64,000 nucleotides of DNA, taken from contig JALERM010000085.1 in NCBI GenBank assembly GCA_022764165.1, positions 21,809 through 85,808 on the forward strand, in the 5' to 3' direction. Below are positions 8,439 to 18,600 of this stretch, piece by piece; the first letter of the stretch is position 1, and the number at the start of each line of letters is the position of its first letter. The notes under the pieces were generated by a model that was not told the origin of the DNA, did not search any database, and was given only the letters and a program-made list of their open reading frames with translations. The position numbers and the translations under genes were made by a program. This DNA comes from Eubacterium sp. GTDB taxonomy: Bacteria; Bacillota; Clostridia; Lachnospirales; Lachnospiraceae.

Positions 8439-9236
8439 TTACAGTTCTACAATTTCTGATGCCTGGTCGCGGTGTGCCACAGCGATCCTGAAATCTTTTG
8501 CTTTGTAGGGATTGTCTCCCATTGTCACTTCTGAACATACCGTCTCATAGGCCAGAGCCTCATAATTATTCTCCTTACTCAGATGGCCAAGCAGAATATC
8601 TTTCATCTGGTCGTGAAGCAGACGGCACAACAGGCGTCCTGCCGTCTCGTTGGAGAGATGTCCTCTGTCCCCAAGGATTCTGCGTTTCAGATAATAGGGA
8701 TAACTGCCCACCTGAAGCATGTTCACATCATGATTTGCCTCCAGTAAAATGGCATCCAGTCCTTTCAGGTTATCCACAATATAGTCATCATATACGCCCA
8801 TATCCGTAGCAATTCCCACCGAACGGCTGCCCTGGGATATCCTGTATCCCACCGGATCAGCCGCATCATGAGAAATATGGAAGGGGTGTACCGTCAGATC
8901 TCCGATCCGGCAGTTTTCATCTGCCTGAATCTCATGGAAAATACCGTCCGGCATCTTTCCCAGACTTCCGCTCTGTTCCATAGCCTGAATGGTTCCGGCT
9001 GTGGCATAAATGGGAACACCGCATTTTCTTGCGATCACTCCCAGACCCTTGATATGATCAGAATGTTCATGAGTAACAAATATACCATCCAGATCCTTTG
9101 TTGTCAAATCCAGGGAATTCAGCCCGAACTCCACTTTTTTTCCGCTGATACCGGTATCGATCAGCAGGCTGGTGTTCTCACTCCCCACGTAAATACAGTT
9201 TCCGCTGCTTCCACTGGCAATACTACACAGTCTCAT
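8439..9236 (-). CDS. MBL-fold hydrolase, WalJ/YycJ-like
   Basis: 265-aa metallo-beta-lactamase-fold protein. It starts MRLCSIASGSSGNCIYVG, which is typical of the YycJ/WalJ group, and carries the metal motif HEHSDH (about residue 56) with later His/Asp ligands in HISHDAA and ATDMG. Relatives are proposed 5'-3' exonucleases or act in WalRK signalling. Here it lies in an operon with polA and coaE, so a nucleic-acid role is plausible but inferred. Its start overlaps the end of coaE by 14 bp. Confidence 0.85.
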   Translation of the reverse strand: MRLCSIASGSSGNCIYVGSENTSLLIDTGISGKKVEFGLNSLDLTTKDLDGIFVTHEHSDHIKGLGVIARKCGVPIYATAGTIQAMEQSGSLGKMPDGIFHEIQADENCRIGDLTVHPFHISHDAADPVGYRISQGSRSVGIATDMGVYDDYIVDNLKGLDAILLEANHDVNMLQVGSYPYYLKRRILGDRGHLSNETAGRLLCRLLHDQMKDILLGHLSKENNYEALAYETVCSEVTMGDNPYKAKDFRIAVAHRDQASEIVEL

Positions 9237-9822
9237 ACATCTGCATCCTTCGTTTTATTTGTTCTTTCGTATCTTCGAAATCACCACTGTTATCTATCTC
9301 GAAGTCACATTGTTCGCTGAACTCATCCTCACTAAGCTGGTTGGCAAAGATACTGAGGATTTTCTCTTTCGAATATCCTCTGTTTTTCATCAGCCGCTCT
9401 GTGCGGGTTTCTTCATCCGCATAAATATACCACAGTTCATCGCAGATTGCATTATATTTATCTTCAACCAGCAATGCAGATTCCACAATAAATATATCTG
9501 TATCCAGTTCCCTTTCTCTGTCAATGGCTTTCTGAATGTAACGCTTCACTGCCGGATGAACGATGGCATTCAGTTTTTCCAGCAGTTCCTTGTCCCCGAA
9601 AACCAGCTCTGCTATTTTAGCCCTGTCCAGTGTGCCGTCTTCCTGCAGGATGCCCGGACCAAACAGTTCCACGATCGGAGCGAAGCAGGATTTGCCGGGT
9701 CTCATAACCAGATATCCCACCTCATCGGTTTCCACCACAGCTGCGTCCCAATTCTCTGCAATATACGTTAATATTTCACTTTTTCCGGCTCCCACGCCGC
9801 CGGTTACACCAATAACCTTCAT
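9223..9822 (-). CDS. coaE: Dephospho-CoA kinase
   Basis: Last step of coenzyme A synthesis: phosphorylates the 3'-hydroxyl of dephospho-CoA. It is 199 aa with the P-loop GVTGGVGAGKS at the N-terminus, and the ETDEVGYLVMRPG and VHPAVKRY segments of the family. The ATG at 9822 is the first residue of the conserved MKVIGVTGG. Longer in-frame starts lie in the space behind polA and would add unrelated residues. The polA-coaE order is common in Firmicutes. Confidence 0.95.
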   Translation of the reverse strand: MKVIGVTGGVGAGKSEILTYIAENWDAAVVETDEVGYLVMRPGKSCFAPIVELFGPGILQEDGTLDRAKIAELVFGDKELLEKLNAIVHPAVKRYIQKAIDRERELDTDIFIVESALLVEDKYNAICDELWYIYADEETRTERLMKNRGYSKEKILSIFANQLSEDEFSEQCDFEIDNSGDFEDTKEQIKRRMQMYETV

Positions 9823-9862
9823 CTTCAGTACCTCCCCTGTTCTGATTTCCGGTATTCCCGGA

Positions 9863-12493
9863 TTATTTTGCTTCATACCAGCTTTCACCGGTATGCATGT
9901 CTACTTCCAGGGGTACGGCCAGTTCTGCCGCCTGCCGCATCTCTCTCTCCAGTATCTGCGATACTGTATCCAGTTCCTCCCTGGCAGTTTCTATCAACAA
10001 TTCGTCATGCACCTGCAGCAGCAGCCTGGATCTGAGGTTAGCCTTCCGCAGGGCACGATTCACACGTATCATGGCAATTTTTATAATATCCGCCGCAGTT
10101 CCCTGAATCGGTGAATTCATGGCAACCCGTTCTCCAAAAGACCTCTGCATAAAATTACTGGACTGCAGTTCCGGAACCGGACGTCTTCTGCCGAACATGG
10201 TGGTGATGTATCCGTCTTTTTTCGCTTTCTCCACTTCCCCGTCCAGATACGTTTTGATTTTCGGATAAGTGGCAAAATACTGTTCAATATACTGGGCAGC
10301 CTCTTTTCTGGTAATACTGAGGTCCTGGCTCAGGCCAAAGGAACTGATGCCGTACACGATTCCAAAATTTACTGCCTTGGCATTCCTTCTCTGCAGAGGA
10401 GTCACCTCATCAAAGGGAACGTGAAATACCTGAGAGGCCGTCATTCTGTGAATGTCCTGTGCTTCCCGGTATGCCTGGATCAGCATCTCATCACCGGACA
10501 GGTGGGCCAGAACACGCAGCTCAATCTGTGAATAATCCGCATCCAGAAATACAAATCCCGGCTTCGGCACAAATACTTTCCGAATCATCCGTCCCAGTTC
10601 CATCCGCACCGGAATGTTCTGCAGATTCGGCTCCGTGCTGCTGATTCTTCCGGTAGCCGTAATCGTCTGGTTGAAGGTGGAGCGGATTCTTCCGTCCCCA
10701 TCGATATAGGCTGCCAGCCCGTCCGCATAGGTGGACTTCAGCTTGGTCAGCTGGCGGTATTCCAGAATATCTGCCACAAAGGGATATTCCGGTGCCAGTT
10801 TATCCAGCACCTCTGCCGCCGTGGAATAGCCGGTTTTTGTCTTTTTACCTCCGGGCATTCCCATTTTTTCAAACAGAATCACGCCCAGCTGTTTCGGCGA
10901 ATTGATGTTGAAATTCTCGCCGGCCTGTTCATAGATTTTCTGCTCCAGCTCCTGAATCCGCACCTGCAGCATTTCGCCGTAAACTTTCAACTCTTCTGCC
11001 TGTACCAGAATTCCCTCTTTTTCCATATCATCCAGTGTAAATGCCAGAGGCATTTCCACATTTTCGTAAAGATCCAACATTCCCGCAGCACACAGTGCAG
11101 TTTTCACCGGTTCCTGTGCCGCCCGGCACACATACGCCTGATAGCCGGCCAGTGCCGCACACTGTTCTTCTGTCGCTTTGGAAATATCCATCTTTTTGGA
11201 GGTCTGGAATATTTCCTCCGGAGACGGCAGCGGCTGTCCCAGATATTCTTTTGCCGCATCGTCATACGTATAGGAATTTTTCAGAGGGTTCAGAAGATAA
11301 CAGCCGATTCCCAGATCAAAGATTCCCTTTCTCTCTTCAATCACTATTTTCTTCCGGAAAGCCTTCAGATCAGGCGTTCCCACCTCATGGCCTGCGGCAA
11401 ACAGCTTTTCTGCCTGATTCAGAAGATAACCTTCCGTCATAAACCCTTCTGTGGGAAAATAATAAACATCATCCGCGCCACAGTCAAGCCCGATTCCCAG
11501 AATTTCCCCTGAGCCCTGTATAAATGCGATTCCGATTTTTTCGGCTGCCCGGGCTTTCTCCCAGATACTTTCAGCCTCTCCCAGCTCATGTACAAGATAA
11601 ACCTTCGGTGCTTCTGCATTTTCCTTCTGTTCAAAGCGTGACAGAAGATTCTTAAAATCCAGCCGTTTAAACCATTCATAGGCTTCCGGTGTATACAATT
11701 CACTGAGTTTCGCCTCATTCCAGTCAAAAGCAATGGGGCTGTCCGTGTTGATCGTGGCCAGCTGCTTGCTGAGAACGGCCAGGTCATAGTGATCTCTCAG
11801 GGACTCTTTTGCCTTGTTGGGCTTGATTTCTTCCAGATGTTCATGGGCATTTTCTATACTTCCATAAGCAGCAATAATTTTGGCTGCCGTCTTTTCACCC
11901 ACACCGGGGATTCCCGGAATATTGTCCGCTGTATCTCCCATCAGGGCTTTTAATTCAATGATCTGCGGCGGCGTTACCTGATAAGTCTCCAGTACCTGCT
12001 GTGCATGATAATCCTCAATAATGGTTTTGCCGCCTTTTGTTTTCGGAATCCGGATCAGAATGTGATCCGTTGCCAGCTGCAGAAGATCCCGGTCACCGGA
12101 AACAATGGTCACTTCCATTCCCTGCTGTTCACTTTTTTTCGCTATTGTACCCAGCAGATCATCCGCCTCGTAGCCTTCCTGGGAAATAATGCACACTCCC
12201 ATGGCCTGCAGAACTTCCTTGATCACCGGAACCTGCTGACGCAGTTCCTCCGGCATGGGTTTTCTTGTTCCTTTATAAGCTTCAAACATTTTATGACGGA
12301 ACGTAGGTGCATGAAGGTCAAAAGCCACCGTCAGATACTGGGGTTTTTCCTCCTCCAGTATTTTCGTCATAATATTTAAAAAACCGTACACAGCATTGGT
12401 GTGCAGCCCTTCTGAATTGGTCAGGTCGGGAAGCCCGTAAAAAGCTCTGTTCAAAATACTGTGTCCGTCAATTAATACTATTTTTTCACTCAT
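9863..12493 (-). CDS. polA: DNA polymerase I
   Basis: 876-aa repair and replication polymerase. Residues 1-290 form the 5'-3' exonuclease/FEN domain (IDGHSILNRAFYG, GDTADNIPGIPGVGEKTA). Residues about 310-480 are a degenerate 3'-5' exonuclease domain: the place of the usual DTET motif reads IGIAFIQGS, so proofreading should be absent, as in other Firmicutes. Residues about 490-876 are the polymerase, with motif A DADYSQIELRVLAHLSGD, motif B around RRNAKAVNFGIVYG and motif C VHDELLIE. The ATG at 12493 has AAAGGA 7 nt upstream; the in-frame ATG 18 bp earlier is less well placed. Confidence 0.97.
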   Translation of the reverse strand: MSEKIVLIDGHSILNRAFYGLPDLTNSEGLHTNAVYGFLNIMTKILEEEKPQYLTVAFDLHAPTFRHKMFEAYKGTRKPMPEELRQQVPVIKEVLQAMGVCIISQEGYEADDLLGTIAKKSEQQGMEVTIVSGDRDLLQLATDHILIRIPKTKGGKTIIEDYHAQQVLETYQVTPPQIIELKALMGDTADNIPGIPGVGEKTAAKIIAAYGSIENAHEHLEEIKPNKAKESLRDHYDLAVLSKQLATINTDSPIAFDWNEAKLSELYTPEAYEWFKRLDFKNLLSRFEQKENAEAPKVYLVHELGEAESIWEKARAAEKIGIAFIQGSGEILGIGLDCGADDVYYFPTEGFMTEGYLLNQAEKLFAAGHEVGTPDLKAFRKKIVIEERKGIFDLGIGCYLLNPLKNSYTYDDAAKEYLGQPLPSPEEIFQTSKKMDISKATEEQCAALAGYQAYVCRAAQEPVKTALCAAGMLDLYENVEMPLAFTLDDMEKEGILVQAEELKVYGEMLQVRIQELEQKIYEQAGENFNINSPKQLGVILFEKMGMPGGKKTKTGYSTAAEVLDKLAPEYPFVADILEYRQLTKLKSTYADGLAAYIDGDGRIRSTFNQTITATGRISSTEPNLQNIPVRMELGRMIRKVFVPKPGFVFLDADYSQIELRVLAHLSGDEMLIQAYREAQDIHRMTASQVFHVPFDEVTPLQRRNAKAVNFGIVYGISSFGLSQDLSITRKEAAQYIEQYFATYPKIKTYLDGEVEKAKKDGYITTMFGRRRPVPELQSSNFMQRSFGERVAMNSPIQGTAADIIKIAMIRVNRALRKANLRSRLLLQVHDELLIETAREELDTVSQILEREMRQAAELAVPLEVDMHTGESWYEAK

Positions 12494-12511
12494 ACATAAT
12501 CCTTTCGCCAT

Positions 12512-12862
12512 TTAGAAGAGATTTGGCAGTTCTATGTGTCCGAAATAAAGCATAAAAGAAAGTGCAATGCCAATCCCGGCCACAAGACTGAAAAAGAGTA
12601 CTGTCTTTGTCAGCAGCTGCTTTCGTCTGATATACTTTTCCTTTTCTCTCAGATTCTCTTTTAACATTCGAGGTATATTATAGGAGCCCATATTTTCATT
12701 TTCCAGATATTTGGTTCCCACGTTAATCGTATAGTATGTTTCCAGCTCATCATAACACTCCGGACACTCCCGTATGTGCGCCAGAAACTCTTCGGTTTCT
12801 TTGATGGACAAACTGTCATTAATATAGGCATCGATTTTCAATAACGCTTCTTCACACTTCAT
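12512..12862 (-). CDS. Zinc-finger (zf-HC2) single-pass membrane protein, anti-sigma-like
   Basis: 116-aa protein. The N-terminal zf-HC2 motif (Cys in MKCEEAL, then HIRECPEC) resembles the zinc-binding domain of ZAS anti-sigma factors. A basic linker (KEKYIRRKQLL) leads to one membrane segment (TVLFFSLVAGIGIALSFMLYF) and a short external tail. No sigma factor gene is adjacent; it lies between the aldo-keto reductase (20-nt gap) and polA (18-nt gap). It may regulate a distant sigma factor or have another membrane role; there is no direct evidence for either. Confidence 0.7.
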   Translation of the reverse strand: MKCEEALLKIDAYINDSLSIKETEEFLAHIRECPECYDELETYYTINVGTKYLENENMGSYNIPRMLKENLREKEKYIRRKQLLTKTVLFFSLVAGIGIALSFMLYFGHIELPNLF

Positions 12863-12882
12863 GGCACTACCTTCTGTATGGA

Positions 12883-14013
12883 TTACCAGATCGGATGATC
12901 CAGTTCCTGCTGTACTCTCTTCAGATGCTCACGGATTGAAATTTTCTGTGGACACTGTTCCTCACAGGCACCGCACTCCGCACAATTCTGTGGTTTTGCA
13001 TCTTCTCCCAGTTCATTTTCCCAACGATTTTTCACAAATTTGTAATTCTGATAAATATGATAATCATTCCAGATACGGAAGCTTCCCGGAATATTAACGC
13101 CTGCCGGGCACGGCATACAGTATCTGCAGCCGGTACATCCGTTCTGCACCCGGCCTTTCAATGTCTTCACCACCTGCTCCACTGTCTTTTCTTCTTCCTC
13201 TGACAACGGCTTAAAGTTATTGAACGTGGACAGATTGTCTTCCACCTGTTCCGGGGTACTCATGCCGCTGAGTACTACTTTTACATTCGGATGGGAAGCA
13301 ACCCAGCGCACGGCCCAGGAGGCAACACTGTTGTCCGGTGCCGCTTTCTTAAACATTTCCGTAATATCATCGGAAAATCCTGCCAGCAGGCCACCCCTTA
13401 CCGGCTCCATGATCACCATCGGAATTCCTTTTTCCTCTGCCAAGCGATATCCTCTGTCCCCTGCCTGTACATCCGTATCCATGTAATTATACTGAATCTG
13501 GCAGAAATCCCAGTCATGGTAATTAATAATCTCTTCAAATACTTCATAATCATCATGGAAAGAAAATCCCAGATAACGAATCTTACCCTCTTTGCGGAGC
13601 TCTTCACACATCTCCACGATTTTCATTTCCTTCACTTTCTCAAAACGTTCTTTATCCAGTGCATGAATCAGATAAAAATCCACATAATCCTTATCCAGAC
13701 GTTTTAACTGATCGTCAAAAATCTGTCTCGCATGCTCCGGACTCTCCACCAGCCAGATCGGCAGCTTGGTAGCCAGAAAATACGAAGAGCGATCATACTT
13801 ATTCAGAACTCTTCCCACAAAAGGTTCACTGTCACCGCCGTGATAAGGGAATGCCGTATCATAATAAGTAACCCCCTGAGCCATCGCCTCATCCAGCATC
13901 TTCTCAGCAGTCACCTCGTCAATCTTACCATCCTCCAGCGTTGGGAAACGCATACAGCCAAACCCAAGCAGAGAAGGTTCTATACCAAGTTTTACCATTT
14001 TTCTTCTTTCCAT
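12883..14013 (-). CDS. Aldo/keto reductase with C-terminal 4Fe-4S domain
   Basis: 376-aa oxidoreductase. Residues 1-280 form the aldo-keto reductase barrel with the catalytic Asp/Tyr in YYDTAFPYHGG, Lys in LATKLP and His in FYLIHALD. The C-terminal 90 residues bind iron-sulfur clusters through CTGCRYCMPCPAG and CAECGACEEQCPQ. Such fused ferredoxin-type reductases are common in anaerobic clostridia; substrates are unknown. AGGAGG lies 9 nt before the ATG. It is the first gene of the operon that runs down to the PFL gene; no convincing promoter was recognised in 14014-14150. Confidence 0.9.
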   Translation of the reverse strand: MERRKMVKLGIEPSLLGFGCMRFPTLEDGKIDEVTAEKMLDEAMAQGVTYYDTAFPYHGGDSEPFVGRVLNKYDRSSYFLATKLPIWLVESPEHARQIFDDQLKRLDKDYVDFYLIHALDKERFEKVKEMKIVEMCEELRKEGKIRYLGFSFHDDYEVFEEIINYHDWDFCQIQYNYMDTDVQAGDRGYRLAEEKGIPMVIMEPVRGGLLAGFSDDITEMFKKAAPDNSVASWAVRWVASHPNVKVVLSGMSTPEQVEDNLSTFNNFKPLSEEEEKTVEQVVKTLKGRVQNGCTGCRYCMPCPAGVNIPGSFRIWNDYHIYQNYKFVKNRWENELGEDAKPQNCAECGACEEQCPQKISIREHLKRVQQELDHPIW

Positions 14014-14177
14014 AACTAAATCCTCCTAAAAATAATTTTGATTTGGTTAAAAAGGGACGGAAGTATGTACGCTAAACGTTTACATAAGTAATTTCAGCTA
14101 TTAAAATGGAAATTACTTTGACAGAAGTTTCATATACACCCTTCCAGGGTACATTATGTTTCGTTTGGAATGGAACA

Positions 14178-14338
14178 GGAGAATCTCTGGTATTTTTCAG
14201 AAGCATTGGGGAAAGTGAGTCCGAAAATATGCACTTAGCAAGACTTTGGCGCGAAGGCTTTCCTGAGCGTCAATTAGTCGCGCTTAGTGCAGAGTTGAGG
14301 AGGAACGGCCTGCTTCTGAAAAATACCAGAGATTCTCC
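14178..14338 (-). repeat. Hairpin element B: 27-bp perfect inverted repeat with structured 107-nt loop
   Basis: Left arm 14178-14204 and right arm 14312-14338 are perfectly complementary over 27 bp. The stem ends (GGA and ATTTTTCAGAAGC) and flanks (GAACA outside left; CGTACC and TCCACAA outside right) match element A, but the middle 11 stem pairs differ at 8 positions with compensation. The loop folds again. GCACTTAGCAAGAC pairs imperfectly with GTCGCGCTTAGTGC, and inside it GGCGC-GA-AGG pairs with CCT-GA-GCGTC around CTTT, leaving tandem G-A mismatches. It lies 19 bp behind the MATE gene stop. An additional small palindrome (GTAATTTC/GAAATTAC) occurs near 14090-14120. No gene is seen in 14014-14357. 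Confidence 0.85.
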
Positions 14339-14357
14339 GTACCTCCACAATCAACCA

Positions 14358-15701
14358 CTAATTTGCAGTTCGCCGCATCATCGAGAAGCAGCTTACCCCA
14401 AGCAGCACTGCCGCCCCTGTCCATGCACTGATTTCTGCATAGAATATTCCATTTTGTCCTATCCACCGGGGCAGGAGCAGGGCTGCTCCGATTCTCATCA
14501 TGAATTCTACGATTCCGCTGATCAGAGGGATTACGGTGTTGCCAAGTCCCTGAATGGCGGAGCGATATACATAGAGCAGATACAGAACCCACAGACAGGC
14601 AGACATAATGAACAGGTATTTGTAGGCAATGTTCAATACCTGTGTAACCTGTTCGGGTTCTCCGGATACGAAGAGGGAAAGGATGCTCCGTCCCGCTATC
14701 ACCATAATAATTCCCACCGCCAGCGAGGTGATCACTGCCATAACAGTTCCGCTGGTTATGCCCTTTTTGATTCTCCTGATTTCCCCGGCTCCCAGGTTCT
14801 GCCCCACATAGGTGGTAATGGCATAGCCATATGAAATAGCGGCCAGTTCCAGAAGACCGTAGAGTTTGTTGGTTGCTGTAAATCCTGCCACAAAGAGGAA
14901 GCCAAAACCATTGACCACGTACTGGACTACCAGCCCGCCGATGGAAATAATCATATTCTGCACTGCGATCGGTGCGCCCAGCTGAAGCAGTCTGCCGCTC
15001 AGCCCTGCATCGGGCCTGAAATCTTTCTTTGTCAGTGATAAAATATCCAGTTTTCTTAAAACGCCAAAACAATACACTGCGGAAAATCCCTGTGCGATTA
15101 CAGTGGCCGCTGCCGCTCCGGCAATTCCCCATCCCAGTACTGCCACAAACAGCAGATCCAGACATACATTGATCAATGCCGCCACGATCATTGCAGTCAG
15201 GGGAGACCTGCTGTTCCCCATGGCACGCAGAACCGCTGCCAGAATATTGTAAGCAGCAATAATCGGAATGCCGCAAAATACAATCCGCAGATACAGCATT
15301 GACATATCAATGATGTCTGCCGGAGTATTTAAAAACAGCATAACACGGTGAACCACAAGCTGACTGACCGTCAGAACCACCACTGCCAGAATTCCCGTTA
15401 ATACATAACTGAGTGCCACGGCTTTTCTGAGTTTTTCCAGATTATCAGCGCCATAGTATTGCGATACCAGAATGGAAAATCCCTGTGTCATACCGGAAGC
15501 CAGCCCCAGAACCAGCCATACCAGCCAGTCTGCTGCACCCAGAGCCGCCAGAGCTTCCACACCTACAATCTGCCCTACCACCATGGTATCGACCATCGTA
15601 TATAATTGTTGAAAGATATTACCTAACATCAGCGGCACAGCAAATGCCATAATCAGCTTTCCGGGAGAACCGCTGGTCATATTCTTTACTTTTGATGCCA
15701 T
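14358..15701 (-). CDS. MATE family multidrug/Na+ efflux transporter
   Basis: 447-aa membrane protein with 12 predicted helices in two homologous halves. The N-terminal half carries the MATE signature PLMLGNIFQQLYTMVDTMVV and FSILVSQYYGA. Members export drugs or metabolites using cation gradients; the substrate cannot be read from sequence. The ATG at 15701 directly follows a possible GTG at 15704; either may be used, with GGCAGGA upstream. It begins 15 bp after the glpK stop, so it is probably co-transcribed with glpK, without an obvious functional link. Confidence 0.9.
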   Translation of the reverse strand: MASKVKNMTSGSPGKLIMAFAVPLMLGNIFQQLYTMVDTMVVGQIVGVEALAALGAADWLVWLVLGLASGMTQGFSILVSQYYGADNLEKLRKAVALSYVLTGILAVVVLTVSQLVVHRVMLFLNTPADIIDMSMLYLRIVFCGIPIIAAYNILAAVLRAMGNSRSPLTAMIVAALINVCLDLLFVAVLGWGIAGAAAATVIAQGFSAVYCFGVLRKLDILSLTKKDFRPDAGLSGRLLQLGAPIAVQNMIISIGGLVVQYVVNGFGFLFVAGFTATNKLYGLLELAAISYGYAITTYVGQNLGAGEIRRIKKGITSGTVMAVITSLAVGIIMVIAGRSILSLFVSGEPEQVTQVLNIAYKYLFIMSACLWVLYLLYVYRSAIQGLGNTVIPLISGIVEFMMRIGAALLLPRWIGQNGIFYAEISAWTGAAVLLGVSCFSMMRRTAN

Positions 15702-15716
15702 CACAATATCCTGCCT

Positions 15717-17273
<1,557 letters not shown>

Positions 17274-17285
17274 GTTCATTTTTGG

Positions 17286-17314
17286 TTGCACCATTCTATA
17301 AAGACAGGTATAAT
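17286..17314 (+). promoter_or_regulatory. Predicted promoter of the shikimate kinase-alarmone synthetase gene
   Basis: TTGCAC (17286-17291) and TATAAT (17309-17314) have 17-bp spacing. The start would be near 17321, about 43 nt before the ATG at 17364. The ribosome site AAGGAG sits unusually far (12 nt) from the ATG, which might lower translation. Confidence 0.65.
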
Positions 17315-17363
17315 ATGGTATCAATAAGCTTATACTATTTCGGATAAGGAGATTTATTTAATT

Positions 17364-18596
17364 ATGGCTGTAACTACAACAGAAAAAAATGTTTCGGATA
17401 CTGACGGACTGGGAGTCCGGGGTCCACAGAATATTGTTCTGATTGGTTTTATGGGAGCGGGAAAATCTTCGGTTGCCCAGCATCTTCATGAACTGTATCA
17501 GATGGATGTGGCAGAGATGGATGATATGATTGTAGAGCGTGAGGGTATGTCAATCCCCGAAATTTTTGCTTCCAAAGGGGAAGCTTATTTTCGTTCACTG
17601 GAGACTGCTCTGCTGCAGGAACTTCAGAAAAAGGATCACATTATTATTTCCTGCGGCGGCGGTACGGCACTTCGTGAGGAAAATGTCCGCATCATGAAGG
17701 AAAACGGTCATGTAATTTTACTGACTGCCAGCCCGGAAACCATTTTCCAGCGTGTAGGGGCTGACCCGAACCGGCCGGTACTCAATGGCAGAAGAAGTCC
17801 CGAGGGAATCCGACAATTGATGGAGGAACGACGCCCTCGTTATGAGGCTGCTGCCGATGTGGTCATTGACACCGATGGGAAATCCACAGCACAGATTTGT
17901 CAGGAAGTCATCCACGGGCTATTAGGAAAGTCCCACTGGCTAAACACCATCAATCCCGAGATTTTCATACAGAACAACCAGACTTTTAATAATCTGATGA
18001 TGATGTATCGCTGTGCGATCCGGGAGATTCGCACCAAACTGGAGATTCTGGATGATGAATTTTCCAACAAATATAATCGTAATCCCATTTCCTTTATCAA
18101 AACCAGAGTGAAATCACCGATGAGTATTTATCAGAAGCTTTTGAAAATGGGTTATGATTTCACAGAGGAAAACATTCGCGAAAAACTGCATGACGTAGCA
18201 GGTATCCGTGTCATCTGTCCTTTTATTGATGACATATACATGATTGCCCAACTGCTTTCCAATCAGGATGATATCCAGATTATTAAGATCAAAGACTATA
18301 TCAAGTCTCCCAAGGAAAATGGCTACCGCAGTTACCATATGATCGTGGGAATTCCAGTATTTTTCTCCAGTGGAAAAACCATGATGACAGCTGAGATTCA
18401 GATTCGTACCATCGGCATGGACTTCTGGGCAAGCCTGGAACACCAGCTTCGCTACAAAAAGAATCTGGACAAGATTGAAGGATATGAACAGATCAGTGAA
18501 GAACTACAGAAATGTTCACATGCTATTATCGAGACCGATAACCATATGCAGGTGATCAAAGATATGATTGGGGATTTCTGTAATATTGAGCAGTAA
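17364..18596 (+). CDS. Fusion: shikimate kinase plus small alarmone (p)ppGpp synthetase
   Basis: 410-aa protein with two enzyme domains. Residues about 22-190 form a shikimate kinase: P-loop GFMGAGKSS, EMDDMI in place of the usual DxDxxI, the substrate Arg in YFRSLE, CGGGTALREEN, the lid Arg in NRPVLNG and a late Arg in RRPRYEAAADVVID. Residues about 205-400 form a RelQ/YjbM-type synthetase: the basic RVKSPMSI, Asp in DVAGIRVIC, SPKENGYRSYH, and EIQIRT with FWASLEHQLRYK. All main catalytic residues of both domains appear present; only the first Asp of the kinase motif is Glu. No internal ribosome site is seen before the second domain (MMMYRCAIRE). It has its own promoter, no operon partners, and ends at a 30-bp inverted repeat. 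A separate full-length RelA lies at 37636-39939. The domain calls are firm; the reason for fusion is unknown. Confidence 0.9.
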   Translation: MAVTTTEKNVSDTDGLGVRGPQNIVLIGFMGAGKSSVAQHLHELYQMDVAEMDDMIVEREGMSIPEIFASKGEAYFRSLETALLQELQKKDHIIISCGGGTALREENVRIMKENGHVILLTASPETIFQRVGADPNRPVLNGRRSPEGIRQLMEERRPRYEAAADVVIDTDGKSTAQICQEVIHGLLGKSHWLNTINPEIFIQNNQTFNNLMMMYRCAIREIRTKLEILDDEFSNKYNRNPISFIKTRVKSPMSIYQKLLKMGYDFTEENIREKLHDVAGIRVICPFIDDIYMIAQLLSNQDDIQIIKIKDYIKSPKENGYRSYHMIVGIPVFFSSGKTMMTAEIQIRTIGMDFWASLEHQLRYKKNLDKIEGYEQISEELQKCSHAIIETDNHMQVIKDMIGDFCNIEQ

Positions 18597-18600
18597 ATTT

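Noticed and set aside
17960..18596. Separate gene for the alarmone synthetase domain
   Set aside because: No ribosome binding site precedes the Met cluster near 17995, and the frame is continuous from the kinase domain without stop or frameshift.
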